Shown here piece by piece: positions 1 to 6,786 of a stretch of 7,119 bases of DNA (the stretch's first letter is position 1; each line of letters begins with the position of its first letter). Source of the DNA: Rickettsiales bacterium. GTDB lineage: Bacteria > Pseudomonadota > Alphaproteobacteria > Rickettsiales > UBA1997. The stretch is from the NCBI GenBank assembly GCA_947505885.1, contig CANNMN010000066.1, forward strand, positions 1-7,119, read 5' to 3'. Position numbers and translations under genes: made by a program. Below the pieces are notes generated by a model, which was given only the letters and a program-made list of their open reading frames with translations, ran no database searches and had not been told where the DNA came from.

Positions 1-1704
1 AAATTATCAGAAATCGGTGTAAAAGATGTGCAAATTGATGAACCTTTTTTGGTTACAGATTTGTCAGCTGAAGTGATCCAGGCCTACCTAAAAGCATACC
101 CACAACTCAAGCAACAAGCGGGCTCAATTAAACTTCACCTCGCAACTTATTTTGATTCTCTGAGCGAAAATGCGACTCTCGCTTTCGACCTTGGCACTGA
201 ATCAGTTCACGTTGATTTGGTTCGCGCTCCTCAGCAATTTGAAGAAGTTTTGAATCTCGTTAAGTCCGGCCAAACCTTGTCTCTGGGCGTAATCGATGGT
301 CGTAATATTTGGATCAACAACTTAGAAAAATCAGTTGAGTTGGTAAAAAAAGCATCAGCAAAACTTGGTCGCGGGCGCTTGATTGTGGCACCTTCATGCT
401 CATTGATTCACACTCCAGTTGATCTCAACAATGAAACAGATCTCGATTCAGAATTAAGATCTTGGCTTTCATTTGCGACGCAAAAACTAGCTGAGCTAGC
501 AATAATTGCTCAGGCAGCTGATGCAGAAGACTTCAAAGTTAAGGCAGAAATTTCTGCGAATAAAACAGCGCTCAAAGCAAGAAAATCTTCACGCAGAATT
601 CACAATGAACTCGTGAAAAAACGCGTTGCAGAAATCGACGAATCTTTGATGAGCCGCAAAAGTAATTTCGCTGCACGCAAAAAAATTCAAACTGCGCACA
701 TCGATTTACCCTTACTGCCAACTACAACAATTGGCTCTTTCCCACAAACAAAAGAAGTGCGTAAATTTCGCGCTGATTTTAAAGCCGGAAAAATTTCTGC
801 CGCAGATTACGAAAAATTCGTACAGGAAGAAACCACGCGCACCATTCGCTTCCAAGAAGAAATTGGTTTGGATGTTTTAGTTCACGGCGAGTTCGAACGC
901 AACGACATGGTCGAATATTTCGGCGAACAATTGTCGGGATTTTTCTTCACCAAAAACGGCTGGGTGCAAAGCTACGGCTCACGCTGCGTGAAGCCTCCAG
1001 TTATTTTCGGCGACGTTTCTCGTCCGAAAGAAATGACGGTTGAATGGGCAAAATATGCACAAAGCCAAACGAAGAAAATCATGAAAGGCATGCTCACTGG
1101 CCCGATCACAATTCTTCAATGGTCATTTGTTCGTGATGATCAGCCGAGAAAAGAAACGGCTTTGCAAATCGCTTTTGCGATTCGTGACGAAGTTTGCGAT
1201 CTCGAAAAAGCGGGAATTAAAATCGTGCAAATCGATGAAGCAGCACTTCGCGAAGGCCTGCCAATTCGCAGAAACAAGTGGAACGAATATTTAAAATGGG
1301 CGGTTGAAGCCTTCAGAATCAGCGCTTCCGGCGTTGAAGACAGAACTCAGATTCACACTCACATGTGCTATTCTGAATTTAACGACATCATTGAAGCGAT
1401 CGCAAAAATGGATGCTGACGTGATTTCAATCGAAACTTCGCGCTCACAAATGGACTTGCTGAACGCTTTCGTAAACTTCAAATATCCAAATGAAATCGGA
1501 CCGGGCGTTTACGATATTCACAGCCCACGCGTGCCGAAAAAAGAAGAGATGAAAAATCTTCTGCAAAAGGCACTCGATGTTTTGAAGCCTGAACAAATTT
1601 GGGTAAATCCTGATTGCGGCCTTAAAACTCGTGACTGGCCAGAAACCAAGGCAGCGCTGAAGGCAATGGTTGATGCGACTAAAGAATTAAGAAGCACTTT
1701 GTAA
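1..1704 (+). CDS. metE: Cobalamin-independent methionine synthase MetE (5' end cut by the window)
   Basis: Methyltransferase that moves the methyl group of 5-methyltetrahydropteroyltri-L-glutamate to homocysteine, the last step of methionine synthesis, in the cytoplasm. The frame is open to base 1, so the GTG at 28 is not the real start: QIDEP at 31-45 lies inside the N-terminal barrel. 567 codons are visible. Aligning the zinc ligands with E. coli MetE (753 residues) puts about 187 residues outside the window. Zinc ligands are all present with E. coli spacing: His 1360-1362, Cys 1366-1368, Glu 1432-1434 and Cys 1615-1617 (E. coli H641, C643, E665, C726). The homocysteine-binding IGSFPQT begins at 730, the Glu of HGEFE is at 889-891, the Asp of QIDEA at 1234-1236 and the proton-donor His of YDIHSPR at 1519-1521. 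The gene looks fully functional. It is transcribed towards recJ, and a hairpin terminator starts 37 bp after its stop. Confidence 0.97.
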   Translation, partial: KLSEIGVKDVQIDEPFLVTDLSAEVIQAYLKAYPQLKQQAGSIKLHLATYFDSLSENATLAFDLGTESVHVDLVRAPQQFEEVLNLVKSGQTLSLGVIDGRNIWINNLEKSVELVKKASAKLGRGRLIVAPSCSLIHTPVDLNNETDLDSELRSWLSFATQKLAELAIIAQAADAEDFKVKAEISANKTALKARKSSRRIHNELVKKRVAEIDESLMSRKSNFAARKKIQTAHIDLPLLPTTTIGSFPQTKEVRKFRADFKAGKISAADYEKFVQEETTRTIRFQEEIGLDVLVHGEFERNDMVEYFGEQLSGFFFTKNGWVQSYGSRCVKPPVIFGDVSRPKEMTVEWAKYAQSQTKKIMKGMLTGPITILQWSFVRDDQPRKETALQIAFAIRDEVCDLEKAGIKIVQIDEAALREGLPIRRNKWNEYLKWAVEAFRISASGVEDRTQIHTHMCYSEFNDIIEAIAKMDADVISIETSRSQMDLLNAFVNFKYPNEIGPGVYDIHSPRVPKKEEMKNLLQKALDVLKPEQIWVNPDCGLKTRDWPETKAALKAMVDATKELRSTL

Positions 1705-1740
1705 ATCATTGAGCTCTATTTCTGAGATCATTTGTCACGT

Positions 1741-1779
1741 AAAAGGGTCAGGCTCGCAAGAGTCTGACCCTTTTATTTT
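1741..1779. terminator. Intrinsic terminator shared by convergent metE and recJ
   Basis: Positions 1741-1755 pair with 1760-1774 over 15 bp, with one G-T wobble (1752 with 1763), around a GCAA loop of the stable GNRA type. On the + strand the stem ends in TTTT, followed by ATTTT, a good U-tract for metE. On the minus strand the stem begins about 15 bp after the recJ TAG and also ends in TTTT, but ACG follows, so termination of recJ may be weaker. The position between two convergent stop codons fits a bidirectional terminator. Confidence 0.9.
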
Positions 1780-1789
1780 GCCCCAAAAA

Positions 1790-3610
1790 CTAGATCATCA
1801 CATCTTCAATAATCATCTGCACTTTCTCAACACCCATCCAAGCGTTGATATTCAAGGTTCCGACTAGGTTGATCGGCTTGGTAAATTTCGGATCAAGAAG
1901 CATTTCACCAAGAGGGGTTTTATTACTACGAAAAGCGATTGCTTGAATTTGCCCATTAAATCCGAGCGCGGATTTGGAAGAAAAAACACAGGAAATATGT
2001 TCTGCGGTTTGGCCAACTAAATTCGCTTTCACCTTCACCACATTGCGCAAAAGAAATTTAGGACGCATGTTGCCAACGCCAAATGGCTCAAGCTTTGCCA
2101 GCTCTTTTAGTAAATCTAAATTCACCTGCGCAAGATCGAGTGCAATGTCGAATTCGGCATTTTTTTGCGCAGAAATTTCTTCGACTTTTTGCGCTAAATT
2201 TTTACAGAAAAATTGGTGAAGTTCAGAAATTTTTTCTGGGGCAACCGAAAATCCACCAGCCATCGCATGGCCTCCACCCTCAATCAACAAACCTTCCAAT
2301 CGCGCTTTTAAAATTTCTCCGCCGAAGTCAATTCCAGAAATTGAGCGGCATGAAGCCTTTCCCTTCTTGCCTTCATCATCAATCGCAATTACAGCAACAG
2401 GCTTGTTGTACAAATCTTTTAGACGTGATGCGACGATTCCGATTACGCCTTGATGCCAGTTTTTTGCGACGGCAAAAATTATTGGATCATTTTTTGAAAA
2501 GCCGCCAAACCATGATTCTGTTGCGCTACGCGTCAAAGGGCCTGACTCCAGAGACTTCACGGCCTCTTCCAAAACTTGCACTTCAATCTCTTTGCGCTGC
2601 TTATTAAAAGTTTCTAATTGTTGCGCGATGGCCTTTACTTCCTCTTCATCTTCACTTGAAAGAATTGTCGCACCTAAATCAGATTTTCCTACGCGTCCAC
2701 CAGCATTGATGCGCGGGCCGATTACAAATCCTAAATGGTAAGCAGAGGGCTCTTCGTCGAGTCCGGCTAAATCACAAATTTCGCGCAAGCCTAAATTTTT
2801 TCTCTGCTTTAAAATTTTTAAACCAGCAGCTACGAAGGCCCGATTTAAGCCAGTTAAAGACATCACATCGCAAACAGTTCCAAGTGCGACGAGGTCGAGA
2901 AGATTCAAAAGATTTGGCTCTTTTTTTTGCGCGTAAAAATTTTCTTCACGCAATTTTTTATTGATCGCGACCACAAATAAAAACGTCACGCCGGCAGCGC
3001 AAAGATTTTTGTGCGGGAATTTTTCGTCAAGTAAATTCGGGTTAATCACCGCGATCGACTGAGGTTTTTCAAGAACTCCGAGATGATGATCAATCACGAT
3101 AATCTCCAGGCCCACAGCAGCAGCATCTTCGAGTGGCTTGAAAGCGACAGTGCCGCAATCAAGGGTGATTACCAAATCTGTTCCGGATTTTTTTAGATTT
3201 AAAAGCGCCTGCGAATTCGGTCCGTAACCTTCCAAAACACGATCAGGAATGTAGATGTCGGCATTAACTCCCGCCTCGCGGAAGAATCGTTTGAGCAAGG
3301 CTGAACTTGTCGCGCCGTCAACATCATAATCAGCAAAAATCGTGATTTTTTTTCGCGCGTGAATTGCCGCAATCACGTGAGCCACCGCCTTTTCCATGTC
3401 GTTTAATTCAAACGGATCTGGCAGTGAAGTTTTAATTTTTGGCTCAAGAAAATTTTCGATTTCGCCCAAAGAAATTTCGCGCGCAGAAAGTAGATTGCTC
3501 AAAACTTCTGAGATCTCAAAACGCTGTAAAATAGCCAACGCGTGACGTTCGTCAAAAGTTTTTTGATGCCAGTTACGACCAAGGATTGAGATTTTTTGAG
3601 ATTGGTTCAT
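1790..3610 (-). CDS. recJ: Single-stranded-DNA-specific 5'-3' exonuclease RecJ
   Basis: Degrades single-stranded DNA from the 5' end during RecF-pathway recombination, mismatch repair and base excision repair. It has 606 residues (E. coli 577). The DHH phosphoesterase core carries its metal-binding motifs: ADYDVDG (residues 93-99), DCGT (151-154), DHH (174-176) and the Asp of GTVCDV (248). GPRINAGGR follows at 298-306. The DHHA1 domain has W-HQGVIGIVASR (385-396) and GGGHAMAGGF (445-454). The C-terminal OB-fold region contains LEPFGVGN (507-514). No key residue is missing. The ATG is fixed by a stop four codons upstream. No Shine-Dalgarno sequence is visible; instead the ATG overlaps by one base (TAATG) the old stop codon of the ruined GNAT gene, which suggests that recJ was once translated by coupling. 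Transcription probably comes from the fic or ilvD side, since no clear promoter is seen just upstream. Confidence 0.97.
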   Translation of the reverse strand: MNQSQKISILGRNWHQKTFDERHALAILQRFEISEVLSNLLSAREISLGEIENFLEPKIKTSLPDPFELNDMEKAVAHVIAAIHARKKITIFADYDVDGATSSALLKRFFREAGVNADIYIPDRVLEGYGPNSQALLNLKKSGTDLVITLDCGTVAFKPLEDAAAVGLEIIVIDHHLGVLEKPQSIAVINPNLLDEKFPHKNLCAAGVTFLFVVAINKKLREENFYAQKKEPNLLNLLDLVALGTVCDVMSLTGLNRAFVAAGLKILKQRKNLGLREICDLAGLDEEPSAYHLGFVIGPRINAGGRVGKSDLGATILSSEDEEEVKAIAQQLETFNKQRKEIEVQVLEEAVKSLESGPLTRSATESWFGGFSKNDPIIFAVAKNWHQGVIGIVASRLKDLYNKPVAVIAIDDEGKKGKASCRSISGIDFGGEILKARLEGLLIEGGGHAMAGGFSVAPEKISELHQFFCKNLAQKVEEISAQKNAEFDIALDLAQVNLDLLKELAKLEPFGVGNMRPKFLLRNVVKVKANLVGQTAEHISCVFSSKSALGFNGQIQAIAFRSNKTPLGEMLLDPKFTKPINLVGTLNINAWMGVEKVQMIIEDVMI

Positions 3611-3891
3611 TAAATTAGTTTAATTTCACTGACATGCCTCTTGCTCGCAACGCTCAAATTTAATTTCTCGAGAAGTTGAGTTTTTTTAAATCGTTATTTC
3701 TGTACACCAACAGAAGCTACTTAGCGCCTTTTAATTTAGCTTGAGACATAATTTCATTTAATAACTTCAAGCCAATTTGTTGCCATTTTCCAAAATTGCT
3801 TTTGATGTTTTTCGTAAGTAAGCCGCTTGGAGTGACTTAAATCAACCATCCAAGCAATGTCTTGTTTTGTAGCGGGAAAAATTTTCATCAT
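3610..3891 (-). pseudogene. Decayed GNAT-family N-acetyltransferase between fic and recJ
   Basis: Three minus-strand frames together spell parts of one GNAT protein. Frame 1 starts with ATG ATG at 3891 and gives MMKIFPATKQDIAWMVDLSH, continuing to KRLTYEKHQKQFWKMA near 3780, typical of a GNAT N-terminus; it then stops at TGA 3756-3754. Frame 2, from about 3788, gives QQIGLKLLNEIMSQAKLKGA, close to the Q/R-x-x-G-x-G/A acetyl-CoA loop and following helix, but meets TAG at 3719-3717, then reads LLLVYRNNDLKK. Frame 3, entered at the A7 run 3687-3681, gives LLEKLNLSVASKRHVSEIK and ends at TAA 3612-3610. About 90 residues remain where the family usually has about 150, so the central strands are deleted. 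The start overlaps the fic stop (ATGA) and the end overlaps the recJ start. Family recognition is from remembered sequence patterns. Sequencing error could explain the A-run, but not the deletion. Confidence 0.78.
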
Positions 3892-4835
3892 TTTTTAGCT
3901 TTCTTCTTAACGGGTTTTTTCTTCCCGATTTCTACGCCAATTTTCCAAACCCCCTTCTCCAAAAATGCCTCAATAGTTTGGCGATTGGCTTTGTTTAGTA
4001 GGTTGGAGTGAGAGATTTTGCTCGTCTTGGAATGATCTAAAAGTGTGACAATTTTTTTACCTTCTAAATAAGCCAATCTTTTGTGATAGCTGTTGGTGAG
4101 AGCTTTGCTGACAATCTCTTCCATGATTTTTGTTGAGCTTTTTTTGTCGAATTCTTTAAAGGCGTCGTAATATTTTTGGCGCTCGATGAACTTGATATTA
4201 ATTGGAACGAAACCTTCGCGAATCAGCAAATAATTATTAATGATGCGACCGATACGACCATTTCCGTCAACGAATGGATGATTGTGTTCGAAGGTTAGAT
4301 GGAGGAGAGCGATGCGTTTGGCGATGTTTTCGTGAGCAGATCCGTGGTAATCAAAAATCATGTCTTCGAGTAGACTAACGATTTCTTTTGGGGCCGGAGC
4401 GATGTGATTGCCGACTTTTACATATTCATTATTTTTGCGAAATCTGCCGGCAATATTGTCACGAATATTTGAGATCAACATTTTGTGCAGAAACAAAATC
4501 ACTTCGAGTGTCAGCTCTTTTTCTTTAGATTTTCTTTCGATGTAACCAACGACTCGGGCAAGATTTTTTGCTTCGAAAATTTCGCGCTCAGTGATGTAGC
4601 GATCGAGGTCAATTTGTAGGAGAATTTTTTCGGTTTCTTCGAGTGAAAGCGTACTGTTTTCAATGGCGTTGGAGTTGTAGACTTGCTCAGAAATTTCAGT
4701 TTCTGCGATCAATTTGAGCAAGGCATCTTTGCCCTTTGCGGCCTTGAAATATCTTTGACGGAGTGTGGCTATTCTGCCGAAACTGTCGCTGTCTTTTGGC
4801 ATATTTTTGGGAATTTCTCGATTTACTTTGTTCAC
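3888..4835 (-). CDS. Fic-domain protein (likely AMP transferase) with N-terminal inhibitory motif and C-terminal HTH-like segment
   Basis: Fic enzymes usually transfer AMP from ATP to a hydroxyl side chain of a target protein; the target here is unknown. The catalytic motif HPFVDGNGRIGR is complete at residues 186-197, with catalytic His186, Asp190 and Arg197. An N-terminal SNAIEN (55-60) matches the (S/T)xxxE(G/N) autoinhibitory motif, making this a class II Fic whose Glu59 should block productive ATP binding. The flap region is near GRFRKNNEYVKVGNHIAPAP (130-149). The segment SHSNLLNKANRQTIEAF to GVWKIG (276-300) resembles the winged-helix DNA-binding part found in many Fic proteins. The tail is very lysine-rich (305-315). 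The start is GTG at 4835, with an in-frame stop four codons upstream; Met12 (4802) is an alternative. Neither has a clear Shine-Dalgarno. Two palindromic repeats in front suggest autoregulation. The stop overlaps the GNAT remnant start. Confidence 0.93.
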   Translation of the reverse strand: MNKVNREIPKNMPKDSDSFGRIATLRQRYFKAAKGKDALLKLIAETEISEQVYNSNAIENSTLSLEETEKILLQIDLDRYITEREIFEAKNLARVVGYIERKSKEKELTLEVILFLHKMLISNIRDNIAGRFRKNNEYVKVGNHIAPAPKEIVSLLEDMIFDYHGSAHENIAKRIALLHLTFEHNHPFVDGNGRIGRIINNYLLIREGFVPINIKFIERQKYYDAFKEFDKKSSTKIMEEIVSKALTNSYHKRLAYLEGKKIVTLLDHSKTSKISHSNLLNKANRQTIEAFLEKGVWKIGVEIGKKKPVKKKAKK

Positions 4836-4858
4836 GTTATTTGGTTAATAAACATGAA
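4830..4858. repeat. Palindromic repeat copy A, overlapping the fic start codon
   Basis: This 29-bp stretch matches copy B (4881-4910) at 26 of 30 aligned positions, with one single-base gap. Both share GTTCACG at one end, TTATTTGGT in the middle and TGAA at the other end. The dyad symmetry here is degraded (TTCACG against CATGAA). The complement of CAC at 4833-4835 is the predicted GTG start of fic, so a protein bound here would cover the translation start region. It is probably an operator; the binding protein is not known, and Fic itself is the first candidate. Confidence 0.7.
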
Positions 4859-4880
4859 AATCAAGTGAGTTTTGGTGTCT

Positions 4881-4910
4881 GTTCACGGTTATTTGGTAAA
4901 TAATCGTGAA
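4881..4910. repeat. Palindromic repeat copy B, operator-like, abutting the ilvD stop
   Basis: TTCACGGTTATTT (4882-4894) and AAATAATCGTGAA (4898-4910) are inverted copies matching at 12 of 13 positions around a GGT centre. The copy starts 51 bp from copy A, close to five helical turns, so both would face the same side of the DNA. It ends immediately before the ilvD TAA at 4911-4913. A hairpin terminator for ilvD was considered, but the stem is AT-rich and no T-run follows on the minus strand, so an operator upstream of fic is the better reading. Confidence 0.7.
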
Positions 4911-6656
4911 TTAAATCTTGTCGTAAGAAATTTTTTCTGCTTTCGCGCCAGGATGAGTGACGGCGCCAAACCTTGCAGAGCCTACGGTTTGGGCGTATTT
5001 CCACAAAGTTCCTGACTGGTAGTCATTTTCTCTTGGTCGCCATGCAGCCTTGCGAGAGGCGATTTCTGAGTCGTTTAAAGTGACGTCGATTGTGCCTTTG
5101 ATTGCATCGATGGTGATTTGATCGCCGTCTTTTAAGAGCGCGATCATGCCGCCGATTGCGGCTTCGGGAGAGATGTGGCCGACGCAGAATCCTCTGGTGC
5201 CGCCAGAGAATCTTCCATCGGTAATTAAAGCGACTTTGCTGCCCATTCCTTGACCGTAAATCGCCGCGGTAGTCGCTAACATTTCACGCATTCCCGGGCC
5301 ACCACGAGGGCCTTCGTAACGAATTACTAAAACATCGCCTTCCTTGTAACTCTTGCGCTCGACTGCTTTGAAGCACTCTTCCTCGGAATCGAAACATAAG
5401 GCGCTACCAGTAAAAATTTGCGCATCTCCTGCCATTCCAGCAACTTTTACAACAGCGCCATCCTCAGCTAAATTGCCTCGCAGCGTTACAACCCCGCCGG
5501 TCGGCGATAAAGGTTTTTCTGGACGGTAAACCACATCTTGGTTTTCGTTGAACTGAATATCTTTTAAATTTTCGGCCATGGTTTTGCCAGTTACCGTCAG
5601 GCAATCCCCGTGAATGTAGCCCCCATCGAGCAGAAGTTTTAAAATCATTTGTACGCCACCGGCTTCAAATAAATCTTTGGCGACATATTTTCCGCCCGGT
5701 TTCATGTCGGCGATGTAGGGGGTTTTTTTAAAAATTTCTCCGACGGCAAAAATATCAAAATCAATTCCGCATTCATTAGCGATCGCCGGCAAGTGAAGAA
5801 CGGCGTTGGTTGAGCCTCCTGTCGCGGCAACGATTGTTGCAGCATTTTCGAGAGATTTTTTGGTAACAATGTCGCGCGCTTTGATATTTTTTTCGAGCAA
5901 ATTCATCACCGCTTTTCCAGATTGATAAGCATATTCGTCGCGTGATTCATAAGGCGCTGGCGTACCCGAAGATCCAGGAAGTGCGAGCCCCATTGCTTCA
6001 GAAACGCAGGCCATAGTGTTAGCGGTAAATTGTCCGCCACACGCACCAGCACTTGGACAAGCGGCTTTGGTGAGAATCTGCAAATCTTCTTCCAGCATTT
6101 TTCCAGCATCTCTTTGCCCTACGGCTTCAAATACATCAACGATTGTAACATCTTTTCCTTTGAACCTTCCCGGAAGGATTGAGCCACCATACATAAAGAC
6201 TGAAGGCACATTCAAACGCACCATTGCCATCATCATTCCGGGCAAAGATTTATCGCAGCCTGCTATTCCGACTAGGGCGTCATAGCAATGTCCGCGCACC
6301 GTTACCTCGATTGAGTCGGCGATAACTTCGCGCGAAACGAGTGAAGACTTCATGCCCTGATGTCCGTTGGCGATACCATCTGTAACTGTGATTGTCGTGA
6401 ATTCACGCGGCGTTCCACCAAAATCTTTTACACCTTTTTTTGCTGGTTGTGCTTGGCGCTGAAGGGCGATATTACAAGGCGCGGCTTCATTCCAAGCGCT
6501 GACAACTCCGACAAAAGGTGAGGATAAATCTTCATCCGTTAAACCCTGCGGATACAAGTCGGTCTTGATGTTATAAAGCATCGTCTTGCGCCCTTCGCAA
6601 CCGTGCGAATTGGTGACGTAGCGGGAAGGGAGTTTTGATTTGTCGAATTTTGTCAT
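4911..6656 (-). CDS. ilvD: Dihydroxy-acid dehydratase IlvD
   Basis: Iron-sulfur enzyme that dehydrates 2,3-dihydroxy-isovalerate and 2,3-dihydroxy-3-methylvalerate to the 2-keto acids that precede valine, leucine and isoleucine. Its 581 residues are a normal family length. Cluster cysteines are Cys61 (AAPCN), Cys134 (AGCDKSLPG) and Cys206 (PSAGACGG); three such cysteines are the ligand set in structurally known [2Fe-2S] members. Asp93 (VTDGI) and the Lys136 that is carbamylated in the family fit the magnesium site. Late motifs include [11 protein letters not shown] (449-459) and [10 protein letters not shown] (480-489) with the catalytic Ser484. ATG 6656 is chosen because the N-terminal SRYVTN segment follows directly and the frame meets a stop shortly upstream. 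No Shine-Dalgarno is visible. It lies 130 bp downstream of mltG and 75 bp upstream of fic on the same strand; no terminator separates it clearly from fic. Confidence 0.97.
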   Translation of the reverse strand: MTKFDKSKLPSRYVTNSHGCEGRKTMLYNIKTDLYPQGLTDEDLSSPFVGVVSAWNEAAPCNIALQRQAQPAKKGVKDFGGTPREFTTITVTDGIANGHQGMKSSLVSREVIADSIEVTVRGHCYDALVGIAGCDKSLPGMMMAMVRLNVPSVFMYGGSILPGRFKGKDVTIVDVFEAVGQRDAGKMLEEDLQILTKAACPSAGACGGQFTANTMACVSEAMGLALPGSSGTPAPYESRDEYAYQSGKAVMNLLEKNIKARDIVTKKSLENAATIVAATGGSTNAVLHLPAIANECGIDFDIFAVGEIFKKTPYIADMKPGGKYVAKDLFEAGGVQMILKLLLDGGYIHGDCLTVTGKTMAENLKDIQFNENQDVVYRPEKPLSPTGGVVTLRGNLAEDGAVVKVAGMAGDAQIFTGSALCFDSEEECFKAVERKSYKEGDVLVIRYEGPRGGPGMREMLATTAAIYGQGMGSKVALITDGRFSGGTRGFCVGHISPEAAIGGMIALLKDGDQITIDAIKGTIDVTLNDSEIASRKAAWRPRENDYQSGTLWKYAQTVGSARFGAVTHPGAKAEKISYDKI

Positions 6657-6786
6657 TTGTAAAAGTTCAATAATTTAGCTCGATAAATTTATCTTCAATC
6701 TTCCCGCGCCATATTCCCGGGCCATCCTTGTAAAAGTTGGGATGTTCCTTGGAAAGTCGCGAATAACAAAATCTTACGAAGAAATT
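6657..6786 (-). other. mltG-ilvD gap: weak promoter candidate, short palindrome, 11-bp direct repeat, possible coding remnant
   Basis: On the minus strand TTGAAG and AATTAT, 17 bp apart, could be the -35 and -10 of an ilvD promoter; each matches the sigma-70 consensus at only 4 of 6 positions. GATAAATTTATC (6682-6693) is a perfect 12-bp palindrome inside that spacer. AACTTTTACAA occurs twice (6738-6728 and 6667-6657), the second copy directly before the ilvD ATG. The frame of mltG stays open for 39 sense codons after its TAA, to TGA 6669-6667, and includes SKEHPNFYKDGPGIWRGK; it has no start codon. No terminator hairpin with a T-run is seen after mltG, so read-through into ilvD is possible. 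Confidence 0.35.

Noticed and set aside
28..30. GTG at 28 as the metE start
   Set aside because: The frame is open upstream to base 1 and the residues before it continue the MetE pattern; the protein would lack an essential part of its N-terminal barrel.
2083..2607. 174-codon open frame on the + strand
   Set aside because: It lies wholly antisense to recJ, whose catalytic motifs are intact in the opposite strand, and it shows no recognisable domain; it is a shadow frame.
3754..3891. 45-codon minus-strand ORF as a small functional gene after fic
   Set aside because: Its sequence is the start of a GNAT domain cut short, and the continuation appears in a different frame just downstream; decay explains it better than a genuine small protein.
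4683..4868. 61-codon + strand open frame over the fic start region
   Set aside because: Antisense to the well-supported Fic N-terminus and containing the palindromic repeat; no family features.
4881..4910. Copy B palindrome as an ilvD terminator
   Set aside because: The stem is AT-rich, no T-run follows on the minus strand, and a second copy exists 51 bp away at the fic start, which fits an operator better.
4830..4910. Two repeats as the seed of a CRISPR array
   Set aside because: Only two unequal copies, one overlapping a coding start, with a short spacer of about 22 bp and no cas genes nearby.
6016..6285. 89-codon + strand frame and a 67-codon minus frame (5906-6109) within ilvD
   Set aside because: Both overlap conserved iron-sulfur motifs of IlvD in another frame, so they are shadows.
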